DNA of 64,000 nucleotides, from the IMG/VR virus record IMGVR_UViG_3300030098_006570, positions 62,001 to 126,000 of that record, one strand, 5' to 3'. Below are positions 1-8,960 of this stretch, piece by piece. A program made the position numbers and the translations under genes. The notes beneath the pieces were generated by a model. That model searched no databases. It was not told where the DNA came from and saw only the letters and a list, made by a program, of their open reading frames with translations. This DNA is from a virus. The first letter of the stretch is position 1; the number at the start of each line of letters is the position of its first letter.

Positions 1-138
1 GTTTTTGATGTTATTACCATTGGGGTACGTACCATAGGTACCCGAGATTATCGTACCCGTGATTGGAATAGACTCATGGAGGAGGTTGCGTGTTGAAACG
101 ACATCGTTTGCGGTCAGTGTTTTGAATGAAGTTGCCAT
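1..138 (-). CDS. Partial N-terminus of a probable virion structural protein
   Basis: Only the first 46 codons are inside the window; the gene continues past the left edge. It starts at an ATG preceded by AAGGTAAGGAAAT, a usable ribosome binding site. The visible residues begin MATSFKTLTANDVV and continue into a Gly/Thr/Asn-rich stretch. It is the last visible member of the leftward tail and structural cluster, directly after the MGFLDNSGD protein. Position and composition suggest a virion component; no domain can be recognised from this fragment. Confidence 0.75.
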   Translation of the reverse strand, partial: MATSFKTLTANDVVSTRNLLHESIPITGTIISGTYGTYPNGNNIKN

Positions 139-150
139 ATTTCCTTACCT

Positions 151-1131
151 TTAGCTCGTAGATTTCACAAATCGTACGGGAATATCAATACTATATCCGG
201 TATTGATGCCGGAGATTCGAATGGTGGAGTCAATGAAGCGATATGTGCCGGCATTGAGATTCTTTCCGCCATCTGCCGTCGCGTCATTAGTAATGTTGGC
301 GCTTCCCAAGCTGCCGAGGGTCGTGAAAAGATAATCACTAGTGCGCAACTCTAGGCTTGATCCAATCCGCATTCCAAGCATTGTCCCCTTTGGGCCAGCG
401 ATGGCCGAATCAATTGCAATGCTCGGGATGTTCTGCACAAAACCATTCGTGGTGTTTGCTGTAAAATAATAGTTAGCAATAGAATCATCGTCAATAAAAG
501 ACGGCGTCGCCGGAGCTAACTGGACATTACTCGCTGCATTCGCTGTGGCAGTGCCTCCAGCGCCTGGGGGCGGGAAGATCTGACCCAGTCGATTGTCAAT
601 CTGCACAATATACTGAGTCTCTACTAGGTCGTCCGAAAGGGGCTCTTCGGCCGATAGCTGATTCGTGTTGAGGCCCTGGTCCAGACGGATCTTTGAGGTA
701 TCCGATCCTGGCCGGTATCCATTCAAAATTCCAGTTCCCAGAACTTTACCAAAATTATTGACAGTTGTTTCGTCAACGGGCACAATAAAAGTATTAGCAG
801 CGTTCATTGCCACGCCAATACCAACGCGCTCATTGAGAACAATCTCAGGTAAATAGAGGATATCATTTCGGCCAATAGTGATAAGACGAGATTTCATACT
901 AGAGATGTTGTTAGTAAAAGCTTCCAAAACAGGAGTCTGCAAAATCTGCAAATCGTAATAGGCCGATCCGCTGACATTATTCTTGTCATACAGGCCATAA
1001 TCGATCTCATCGTCGGCCAGTGCAAATTTGGAAATTTTAAAGCTACCGTCGCCCTTAGCCAAACGCATGCGGCCGGTATCTGTGAGTACAGCGTCCAAAA
1101 TAATGTCGCCCGAATTATCTAGAAATCCCAT
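151..1131 (-). CDS. Virion structural protein, MGFLDNSGD family
   Basis: A 326-residue protein starting MGFLDNSGDIILDAVLTDTG. This N-terminal style (a short intro followed by LTDTGR-x-LAKGDG) is known to me from large marine tailed phages, where such proteins are annotated as virion structural. It resembles the N-terminus of the protein at 7978-8958 (LTEYGKYLLSQG), so the two may be distant paralogues. The start has a good site (GAGAGGTGA) and a candidate late-promoter box 22 nt upstream. The C-terminal third is Ser/Gly/Thr-rich and beta-like. The exact role (tail tip, baseplate periphery or fibre) is not visible. Confidence 0.7.
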   Translation of the reverse strand: MGFLDNSGDIILDAVLTDTGRMRLAKGDGSFKISKFALADDEIDYGLYDKNNVSGSAYYDLQILQTPVLEAFTNNISSMKSRLITIGRNDILYLPEIVLNERVGIGVAMNAANTFIVPVDETTVNNFGKVLGTGILNGYRPGSDTSKIRLDQGLNTNQLSAEEPLSDDLVETQYIVQIDNRLGQIFPPPGAGGTATANAASNVQLAPATPSFIDDDSIANYYFTANTTNGFVQNIPSIAIDSAIAGPKGTMLGMRIGSSLELRTSDYLFTTLGSLGSANITNDATADGGKNLNAGTYRFIDSTIRISGINTGYSIDIPVRFVKSTS

Positions 1132-1153
1132 TGTCTATTCACCTCTCGTAATA

Positions 1154-1160
1154 TAAATAG
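1154..1160 (-). promoter_or_regulatory. Candidate late-promoter box (ACTATTTA)
   Basis: The box CTATTTA, preceded by A, lies in the 50-base gap before the gene at 151-1131, with 22 nt between box and start codon. The same box with similar spacing occurs before several other genes in this window. A five-base inverted repeat (AGTTA/TAACT) precedes it. Interpreting it as the -10 element of a gp55-type late promoter is an inference from position and recurrence. Confidence 0.4.
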
Positions 1161-1181
1161 TTATCACTTTAACTAATGTCT

Positions 1182-2456
1182 CTATGGATTTGTAACCCCA
1201 CTATTTTTGAACGTGATGTTCAAATCCAATTTTTTGCCTGTTTTTCTACTGATCAGGCGAACCTTGAACTTTTTATCCCACACTGCATCTGCAGCTGCAC
1301 CAATTTCATTATTGGGGGGTGCGGTTCCCAGAACTGCTGAGCCGGCGGCAATATTGGTGTTGGCCATCTCAAACACTTGCTGCAGTTGCGCGGGCTCAAT
1401 CGCAAGGAGGCGCCTTACTGCCACACTCTTTTTCTGAGGTTCGGTTTCAAATGTAAATAGTTTTTTGCGCAGAAACAACTGGCCGGCATTATCCACTAGT
1501 TCAATTTCAAAAACAAATGTGGGATTAGAGATATTCTGATGTCGATCGATGGAACGGGCGCAATAATAATAGCGCACGTTCGGTTCTATAAAGTCTAAGT
1601 GCGAAGCCCCAGTAGAAAACTTGTTAGGAGACAACTGCTCCTCTACTCGTGCAATTTCTTGATTTACAAAGTCACTATACGACGTTGGCTTGCGATTTAC
1701 TCGAAACACCTCATATGTGCGTACAGGATCATCTGAGGCATATTCGAGGGGTATTGTGAGGGTTCCGATCTGGTCTGGCGTAATAGTAATCCCTTTCTGG
1801 GAGTAGTATTCATCTACGATAAAGGTCTCGTCAGAAGCCTCTAACCGAATGGGGATAGTTGTGCGGCGGCCTATATTGGGAGCCAGCAAAATAAGAATCT
1901 TGTCATTCTCTCCCCTATAGGGGACAAATCGTATGTCGGGAGGTACTGGCGGCTTGTCGCTAATAAGACTTGTTACGGTAGCGTGTGGCAACAGTAAGGG
2001 GCGTACGTCGGAAACATTGGTTACTGACACCTGAGCCCTGGGAGGGCTGCCTAGGTTTTGTCCGTTTACTGTTCCCGCCACCGTATCACTGGCGGAGGTG
2101 CCATGTTCGCCCGTAACGAATTGAAGAGAAAAAGCGCGGCTAGCATTATTCTGAACTCTATACTCAACAACAAATTGCCTCTGATCTCTCATGTTGTTCC
2201 AGTTGTTTATGGCGGAGATGCCTACGGTTTGGGGTCCGGACTGATTGCTTGCTGGGTACGGCAACGGCCGGAGCCGGGCGTTGAGGGTGTATAACGTATC
2301 ATGAAGGCCATCTTCATAGATGTTGAGAAAGGCCTGATTTACGCGCGACACAAAAGACGTAACGGTCAGCTGCTCGTCTTGCTGCATAACTATAGGGCCA
2401 GCGGAGAACTTAGTTCCCGATGACTCCTCTACATCAATGTACCAATGATATCCCAT
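1182..2456 (-). CDS. Virion structural protein with fibronectin-III-like region
   Basis: A 424-residue protein starting MGYHWYIDVEESSG. The middle (about residues 230-370) reads like a beta-sandwich: an EVFRVNRKPTSYSDF strand followed by YYYCARSIDRHQNISNPT, typical of fibronectin type III-like extracellular modules in tail proteins. There is no signal peptide or membrane segment. It lies between two unknown structural genes and overlaps neither. A CTATTTA box sits 18 nt before the start, with AGGATTGGGAT as ribosome binding site. Virion location is inferred from context; no specific function is recognised. Confidence 0.65.
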   Translation of the reverse strand: MGYHWYIDVEESSGTKFSAGPIVMQQDEQLTVTSFVSRVNQAFLNIYEDGLHDTLYTLNARLRPLPYPASNQSGPQTVGISAINNWNNMRDQRQFVVEYRVQNNASRAFSLQFVTGEHGTSASDTVAGTVNGQNLGSPPRAQVSVTNVSDVRPLLLPHATVTSLISDKPPVPPDIRFVPYRGENDKILILLAPNIGRRTTIPIRLEASDETFIVDEYYSQKGITITPDQIGTLTIPLEYASDDPVRTYEVFRVNRKPTSYSDFVNQEIARVEEQLSPNKFSTGASHLDFIEPNVRYYYCARSIDRHQNISNPTFVFEIELVDNAGQLFLRKKLFTFETEPQKKSVAVRRLLAIEPAQLQQVFEMANTNIAAGSAVLGTAPPNNEIGAAADAVWDKKFKVRLISRKTGKKLDLNITFKNSGVTNP

Positions 2457-2470
2457 AGTTTATCCCAATC

Positions 2471-5038
2471 CTAATAAATAGAATTACCTATATCATTCAC
2501 CATATCGGACACGTCGCGGAAGCCCGAAACATCTGTAAATTCCGTGTCGTAGCCGTCGACCATGTCGGTCGGTGGTTCAAAGCCGCCCGTGCCGTATGGG
2601 GAGAGAGGATTAGTAACCGTTCCTGCCTGGGCGCCCCCATACATCTGGAATGGCGCCTGGGGGCCACCTTGGCCTCCGACGCCCAATTCCTGTAGAATCC
2701 TCTGCTCGAGGTTTCCGGCGGCGAGAGCACCTGCCTGCTCCACGTTCTCAAAAAGCTCTTGTATCCCGGCGATGCGGTCTCCTGGGCCTGGGTTGGTACC
2801 TTGACCGGTTGGGCCTGTTCCAGCAACCGGCGTCTGGCCAGAGAGATCAAATTGCGTTATTCCAGTAGGGGTGCCCTGCGCGGGCCCGGCAGTCAACTCC
2901 ACTCCTGGGAGCCCGAGGGCTGGGGCGGCAAACATGCCGCCGACGGCGCCCCCCGACGGGTTTCCTTCGAAGCCGTAACCCCTTTTAAAAATAAGATTGA
3001 CTCGATCTAGTTTTTCGGATTCACCGAAATCTGAGCCGGATGCAACATATTGCCACTGCTCTAACGTCAGAGAGTCTGCATTAGCTGGATCAACTGCAAA
3101 ATACCCCTTTAGCTGAGTAAAACTATTCGTGTCTGCATTGGGATTATAGTAGGGTCGGATCTCCTGCGAAACATAACTATCGGCAACCACAGAAGGGACC
3201 GTAGGACGATAGAACCCCAAAGCATTCCCAACTGCGCGGCCGTAGCCGGAAAACTCACTCGTATAAATCTGCAGATCATCATAGTAATAACGATTTCCAA
3301 ATACCACCCGGATCTGCTGAATATCGTACTGATAGCGCACCCCATAGCGAACCTGGGAATCAACATACTGCAATGGCCCTCCATCGACAATTCGAGGAGA
3401 AAGATAAATAGTTTGAGCCGGCTGAGAGGCGCGATTGCCCTGGGCATCTACCACATATTTGTCGACTTTGTATAGCAGTGTTTCGGAAAAAGCGCCCTCA
3501 TTCTGCGTTACCTCTTCCCAATTTCGCTGTGGTAGTACGATGGCGCCGGCGCCAATCTTATCGTAAAAGTCCTGAACGGCGTCGGGATCTGGCGGGTCGA
3601 AAACCGCATTATTCGAACTATCTGTGGTCCATCGGTCTGTGTCCGCATAGTTTCGCAACAACACCACGTTATCAATAGTACTGATAGTTGGCAGAGCACT
3701 GATATTCGTAGAAATTCTATCGGATAAGCTTTGAGCCGAAGAAGCTAGGACGTCGTCCCTACTAAGCGAATCTGTTGTGCATGCAGTAATCGGCATAGAA
3801 GAGACATTTTGAACAGGAGCATTCTGGGGGCCTGCGCGGAGGGCAAAGTCAATCGAACCTACTGGTGCGACGCCCTCAAGATGTTGAATGATGTGCATTT
3901 GAAGAATATCAATAAAGCTTTCTGCGTCAAAATCGGGTATGAGATACAGCCCCTGCAAAAAAGAATTTGCTGCTATGGGGCTCGGCGTGCCGGCCGGAGT
4001 CGGGGTGCCCCCTTCTGTCGCCCTAAACTCATCTTGCCCAATCTTAACAATATTATAAAATGGCAGAAATATTAAGCCCGATGTTATCCCGTCGCCCCTG
4101 GTAAGATTATTAATGGCCTCTACATCACTATTGAGCACCGCAATATTTTTAGCCATATTGGTAAACTGGACTTGCAATGCGTTGTAGTTTGTTTCACTAG
4201 CTTTGACAGCCGACAGTGACGTTGCATATGTTTGGTAGTAAGATTTTGATGTAGTTTCGGTATATCCACCTATATCTCCCACAAACCAATCCTCAATACG
4301 ATTGGGATTTCCCGTTTCGGCAAAGAGCGTAATCATTTTATAATAGTCAGTAGTATACGCCTGGCTGCCCGTATTTTGTAATTCTGCCTCAAAAACGTAA
4401 TAATTGGGCAACACCATCTCGGGCACATCAGCCGTGACATTTTCATAGGGAGGCATAGTGTCTAAGAACGTATTGTAGACAGGCTCCACATCAATTTCTA
4501 GCCCACCCTCTAAACGTTCTTCCATATCTTCTGAGGGCTTCAGATAGACAAAGGTATGATCAAGAAAACTCTCGCCAGGATTACTAAACACAGGCTCTAC
4601 GCTGCCATACTGAGATGGCATGCCCTCTTCGAGATAGTATGAATAATAGGGATTTCCCTCATTTATGCCAGGATCTTGTATGTACGCTCGAAGAAGGTTG
4701 TTTGTTGAATTAACAATGCTGGCGTTGTTCCACTCAGTGTTATCTGGCTCAAGAAGAAATGAATCTAATGTAGCCGGGGCGTTTCCCAAGTCAGTTACTG
4801 GTGCGGACGATAATTCTGTAACGTGTAGGGGGACCCCTACCGAAGTGTTGGTACTATAATTATCCCAGGTCTCAGATGCAAGATACTGACCCATGACTCC
4901 TCGGAACCTATCGTCAGTGCCCCAACTCTCTCTAATGAACTTGTTTCCCTGTGCACCTATGTTGTCGCGAGTTCTCGTCCCCAAGCGCTCACTGTTGGTA
5001 AGCAGCTGCGGGTCGCGTGTGAGAGGATCCTGTGACAT
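2471..5038 (-). CDS. Large virion structural protein, unknown family
   Basis: An 855-residue protein starting MSQDPLTRDPQLL. The first 600 residues are Tyr/Asn/Asp-rich and appear to be mixed beta structure. The last 200 residues are Gly/Pro/Gln-rich low complexity (for example GTGPTGQGTNPGPGD), a linker-like tail. No enzymatic motif is visible. The stop-start junction with the 979-residue protein upstream is TAAATG, so they are translationally adjacent. Lying among baseplate genes, it is probably a baseplate-peripheral or tail-associated protein. Confidence 0.65.
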   Translation of the reverse strand: MSQDPLTRDPQLLTNSERLGTRTRDNIGAQGNKFIRESWGTDDRFRGVMGQYLASETWDNYSTNTSVGVPLHVTELSSAPVTDLGNAPATLDSFLLEPDNTEWNNASIVNSTNNLLRAYIQDPGINEGNPYYSYYLEEGMPSQYGSVEPVFSNPGESFLDHTFVYLKPSEDMEERLEGGLEIDVEPVYNTFLDTMPPYENVTADVPEMVLPNYYVFEAELQNTGSQAYTTDYYKMITLFAETGNPNRIEDWFVGDIGGYTETTSKSYYQTYATSLSAVKASETNYNALQVQFTNMAKNIAVLNSDVEAINNLTRGDGITSGLIFLPFYNIVKIGQDEFRATEGGTPTPAGTPSPIAANSFLQGLYLIPDFDAESFIDILQMHIIQHLEGVAPVGSIDFALRAGPQNAPVQNVSSMPITACTTDSLSRDDVLASSAQSLSDRISTNISALPTISTIDNVVLLRNYADTDRWTTDSSNNAVFDPPDPDAVQDFYDKIGAGAIVLPQRNWEEVTQNEGAFSETLLYKVDKYVVDAQGNRASQPAQTIYLSPRIVDGGPLQYVDSQVRYGVRYQYDIQQIRVVFGNRYYYDDLQIYTSEFSGYGRAVGNALGFYRPTVPSVVADSYVSQEIRPYYNPNADTNSFTQLKGYFAVDPANADSLTLEQWQYVASGSDFGESEKLDRVNLIFKRGYGFEGNPSGGAVGGMFAAPALGLPGVELTAGPAQGTPTGITQFDLSGQTPVAGTGPTGQGTNPGPGDRIAGIQELFENVEQAGALAAGNLEQRILQELGVGGQGGPQAPFQMYGGAQAGTVTNPLSPYGTGGFEPPTDMVDGYDTEFTDVSGFRDVSDMVNDIGNSIY
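2475..2481 (-). promoter_or_regulatory. Candidate late-promoter box inside the end of the 855-aa gene
   Basis: CTATTTATTAGG occurs 18 nt before the start codon of the 424-residue protein and overlaps the last codons of the preceding gene (it encodes Ser-Ile-Tyr-stop in part). A nearly identical string, CTATTTATTAGG, is found at 54779-54790 before another gene. Promoter function is inferred. Confidence 0.35.
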
Positions 5039-7978
5039 TTATTCTTCCACCTTTAGAGGCTTCATCGGAGCCACCTTATTAATTATCTCTTTATTGGAAA
5101 TTCTGGTGGCGGATATGAGGGGAGTTGTGATTTGCCAAGTTGGGACATTTGCAATGGGATTGTCCACATTGACACTAACATCTTTCTCACTACGATGAAT
5201 TAACTGTTGTATCGCTTCATAAAAAGTTCGATAAGGAATATAATTTCGATCCGTAGAGGCCATCGAGGCGTTACCTACCAAGAACAGATTGTCATAATCC
5301 GACAAACCTAAGAGGTTCCCCCCGGAGGTTACATTCGTGGTCTCCTGTAGTCGACACAATAAGAGTGTATTATTCTGACGAGCAAGAGCATAAAGTTCCT
5401 CCGTCAGCAAAGTCCATCTAGGCTGGTCAATCATGACCGTTCCATTGCCAGATGTCTGATACCCGTTGAAATACTCGACTCTCTTGATAGAGTTGAGGTT
5501 AATTCCCGTGGTTGCCAAATTATGACTAGGCACCAATTGAGGATCTACTTGGGCTTTTTTTGCGGCTAAAGAGGTGGCAACCCCCTCTAGATTGACAGCT
5601 TTGACATCTTGTCTAAAGCCCGCTATAGCGCTATTGAGCAGAACCGCCACTAGACCCGAAGATCGAATTCGTATAAAAGCGTTATTTTTCTCAGGGGACG
5701 CGTAGTGTAAGATGTTCTGCTCCGAGCCCGATATATTAGCCTGTGTTGTAGCCCCATCCCGAACAAAAACAGATCCTGAGGAGAGATATGTCGAAGAATC
5801 GACAGCACGCAAATTTGCGGCTTCGGCGCTTGTGGCCGTAGGAAGTCTTCGTACAGTTTTGATGTCCTGCGCAAGAGGAGTCACTGAAATACCAGAAGCG
5901 CCCAGAATCGAATCAATGTCCCCAACCGGGGGCGAATCTGCACCCACGGTGGTATGAAAAGATAGCTGAGATGTCGTAGGCCGAATCTTGGTGGCCAGCA
6001 AGTCTACCGTATTCTGGAGTCCCACATCAAACATTGATGTATCGATAACGTTCGTCGGGGTATTTATCCTCTTAGGTGTAAGATAGCCAGCCTTATTGAC
6101 TTGAGCAGCGTTAGGGCCCTCGACCTTAAATTTACTAATTTCGGCCCCTAGGCGTCCCTGAAATTGTGTATGAGGAATTCTGCTAAGGCCCCGGGTTTCC
6201 GTAACCAAATTCTCGTCTAAGTAGTCAAATCCGGTCTGGGCATCATGGGTGTTTTCATACGTGTTGGGAAAGACCCGCTGGTACTGAACTCTGCGCGCTG
6301 AGGACGTTGATGTGCTCATTTTAGATCTCACGCTAAATTTAGCGCTGCTCTTGCCCAAGGTAGGCGCCATGACGACCTGGTTAAGAGCGGAGTAAAAGGA
6401 GCGCACGAGCGCGCCAACTTCACGAATATTGGAAATGCTCCCGTTACTAGGATTTGACAACGAGAGAAGGTTTTTGCGCCAGGTAGCCATCGAGTGACTC
6501 CCAAACGCTGCGCGTCCGAAAACAAAAACCACACATGCTAAATAAGTATCCAACAAGCCTTTCCAGGCAGCATCCTGCCGAAGAACCAGCCCTTGCGCTC
6601 GAAGGCGGCGGTTAACCTCTCTAGTATCGGAGCCATGTTGGGCGTTCTCCATTCTGCTCACCCACTTATCATAATCTGTTAATGCTTTCTTGAGCTGACG
6701 AAGGAGATAATGTAACGCGCCCACGCTATTGTCAACACCCGTAATTTCTAGAGTATACTCATAAGTTCCACCGTCTTTAGAGGCTATCTCTACGTCTGTG
6801 GCGACATAGTTGGTAACCCCGGCGGCCTGATTTGCGAAGTCCACACCAACTATGGTTCCGTCCTTCTGAGATGCGACCAACTTTGGAGCGCTCTGTGCCT
6901 TTACTCCACAGATATTCAACTTACCTGGAGTGAGAGCAGTCGCAGAGATATTGGGTCGGATTCTCGTGCGATAAAGCCTAATATCCTCAACCTCAAAACA
7001 ACTGTTGAGAGCCTCCTTGTTGGCAACCAAAAAATTGAGCCGAGTGTTCGCCTGAACAAATTGTTTGTAGTTGATCGCGAACATAGCTTTCAGAACGTTT
7101 GTGCGAGTCCGAGAAAAATAAATATCAGATACCCCGGTGCTCGTCTTTCCAACCACGTTCCGAATGACTTGCGCATCCTTAGTCATGCGCCGATTAAGTG
7201 TCAGTGTAACCTCACTCAACCGCGAGATAAGTTTCCCCTGCTCAGACATAAAAGACTTATCTTGCATCTTTTGATTTGAAACTACAGAAGAAACCAAATA
7301 TGGATGCTTGTCGGCAACATGAGTGGGGCCGGCCATGACGCGGCCGTTGTGACGATGAATGGGCCCTGACCAAATGTCGCCCTTCTTGCCATACCCTTCC
7401 ACTGACTCGCCAAGACGATAAACCATCCCCATAGTGGACACTCTATTTTCTATATAGATGGTCTCAACTGCTGGATATCCTATCTTTATCGCTCGAATCT
7501 TAGTGCTCACACCCGACTGTGTAACATCCTGAGGGTTTACTTTATAGGCAACAGCATAAACATAAAGATTAGGCCACTCGTCGCGGCGTAAATCTGGCAG
7601 CGTTACGCGGACTCGGCGCTGTGAGATGGCGGTAGCTGTGGCTTTCTCCACTACGACCTGTTCATTAAACTGTTTTGTAGTCTTGCTTAGGTCCCCAGGC
7701 AGGTACATTTTGCGAGATTCTTTTGTCTGCATCCCATCGTCAGCTATGCAGTGCTTGACGACAGATTCTTGTTGCATCAGGCCTGCAATCGCTGAATCAT
7801 CATCACTGAATACTAACATGACTCGGTAGGGAGACACAAGACTCCAGGATGTAGGTACCTGATATAGCAACTCTATCTCAACTTTATTGATACCCATTTC
7901 AGGCATCGCACGAAAATTGATCTGGTCGATCACCACATTGGGCAATGAGTCGCGGTATAGGCCGGGGGCAGCGTCCAT
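5039..7978 (-). CDS. Large virion structural protein, unknown family
   Basis: A 979-residue protein starting MDAAPGLYRDSLPN. Strongly mixed alpha/beta composition, no membrane segments and no recognisable catalytic motif. It starts with a TAATG overlap to the 326-residue protein upstream and is followed at once by the 855-residue protein, so the three form one translational block. Residues 60-180 alternate short strands and charged segments. Position in the baseplate cluster suggests a tail or baseplate component; I do not recognise a family. Confidence 0.65.
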   Translation of the reverse strand: MDAAPGLYRDSLPNVVIDQINFRAMPEMGINKVEIELLYQVPTSWSLVSPYRVMLVFSDDDSAIAGLMQQESVVKHCIADDGMQTKESRKMYLPGDLSKTTKQFNEQVVVEKATATAISQRRVRVTLPDLRRDEWPNLYVYAVAYKVNPQDVTQSGVSTKIRAIKIGYPAVETIYIENRVSTMGMVYRLGESVEGYGKKGDIWSGPIHRHNGRVMAGPTHVADKHPYLVSSVVSNQKMQDKSFMSEQGKLISRLSEVTLTLNRRMTKDAQVIRNVVGKTSTGVSDIYFSRTRTNVLKAMFAINYKQFVQANTRLNFLVANKEALNSCFEVEDIRLYRTRIRPNISATALTPGKLNICGVKAQSAPKLVASQKDGTIVGVDFANQAAGVTNYVATDVEIASKDGGTYEYTLEITGVDNSVGALHYLLRQLKKALTDYDKWVSRMENAQHGSDTREVNRRLRAQGLVLRQDAAWKGLLDTYLACVVFVFGRAAFGSHSMATWRKNLLSLSNPSNGSISNIREVGALVRSFYSALNQVVMAPTLGKSSAKFSVRSKMSTSTSSARRVQYQRVFPNTYENTHDAQTGFDYLDENLVTETRGLSRIPHTQFQGRLGAEISKFKVEGPNAAQVNKAGYLTPKRINTPTNVIDTSMFDVGLQNTVDLLATKIRPTTSQLSFHTTVGADSPPVGDIDSILGASGISVTPLAQDIKTVRRLPTATSAEAANLRAVDSSTYLSSGSVFVRDGATTQANISGSEQNILHYASPEKNNAFIRIRSSGLVAVLLNSAIAGFRQDVKAVNLEGVATSLAAKKAQVDPQLVPSHNLATTGINLNSIKRVEYFNGYQTSGNGTVMIDQPRWTLLTEELYALARQNNTLLLCRLQETTNVTSGGNLLGLSDYDNLFLVGNASMASTDRNYIPYRTFYEAIQQLIHRSEKDVSVNVDNPIANVPTWQITTPLISATRISNKEIINKVAPMKPLKVEE

Positions 7979-8958
7979 TAGCAGGGCTCCTCTTCAATGG
8001 TTGTGTAGAGATCGCGCACAATATTGAGTCGATTAGCATTTCGTAGGACCGCATCACGCGTAAGTCCCACACTATCTAGGATGTCGCTCGGAATTATATC
8101 ATCATGTGTAAGCCTCATATAATATTCCACATTTGGAACTTCTCCACTTTCCAGCGAAGATGGGCTTTGAATAATATTGGGGTTATCGTTGAGAAAATTA
8201 AGTTGAGTCAAAAGATTATCCGGATGAATATAGTACACCTCTACGTCATAATTTTCCATTTGAAATGGTGTGTTCTTCTCTAAGACATCTAAAATCAAGA
8301 AATTTTTTACCAAAGCCAAAGTTGCCGGGGCCTCTCCGGTGGAACCCGTGGGGAACGGAAGACTGATAGATTGCGGATCCTCCTCGGGCGCGAAATACGT
8401 TTGATAATCCAACTCAATCTCTAACTGGGGGATATCCATAATGACACCACTTGTGCTCCCGGTAATATAACTGGCTGTCAAATTAGTCACCATATATCCC
8501 CGAGATCCTGTGCTCTGAATTGTGGTCTCGTTACGATTCATAACATTGACTGACCAAGCGGCATCATATTGTGAAGTCAAAGCGGACGTTCCTAAGGGAA
8601 AGGAAGCCAGATTGTTAACAGACTGAAAAGGTTGTTGCATATTGAAGTCATCAACTTTATTAGCGGGGTCGGAGGACTGATCCCAGGTCGAAGAAGTTAC
8701 GTTACTCAGAAACTCATCTACTCGGGTTTGTGCGCCGGAACGATTAGCTATCACCTTTAGGTTGGGAGTTTCAAAGCGAATACGCTGATCGATACTATTT
8801 TGGCTAGCACCACCATCAGCATAAAAATCGTTATAGAGAATTTCCTCATCAAAGAAACCGTAGTAAGCTGGATCGAGGGCGCCCTGAGACAGTAAGTATT
8901 TACCATACTCGGTCAGCTGCAGTTCAATTACTTCTTCCTTTTTATTGAAAAATTCCAT
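7978..8958 (-). CDS. Virion structural protein, MEFFNKKEEV family
   Basis: A 326-residue protein starting MEFFNKKEEVIELQLTEYGK. This N-terminal signature (FFNKKEEVIDLQLT-x-YG) is one I associate with structural proteins of T4-like marine phages. It is acidic (C-terminus DLYTTIEEEPC) and has no enzymatic motif. It sits between the giant LamG protein and the 979-residue protein. The N-terminal LTEYGKYLLSQG pattern parallels LTDTGRMRLAKG in the protein at 151-1131, suggesting a shared attachment fold. Confidence 0.7.
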   Translation of the reverse strand: MEFFNKKEEVIELQLTEYGKYLLSQGALDPAYYGFFDEEILYNDFYADGGASQNSIDQRIRFETPNLKVIANRSGAQTRVDEFLSNVTSSTWDQSSDPANKVDDFNMQQPFQSVNNLASFPLGTSALTSQYDAAWSVNVMNRNETTIQSTGSRGYMVTNLTASYITGSTSGVIMDIPQLEIELDYQTYFAPEEDPQSISLPFPTGSTGEAPATLALVKNFLILDVLEKNTPFQMENYDVEVYYIHPDNLLTQLNFLNDNPNIIQSPSSLESGEVPNVEYYMRLTHDDIIPSDILDSVGLTRDAVLRNANRLNIVRDLYTTIEEEPC

Positions 8959-8960
8959 AA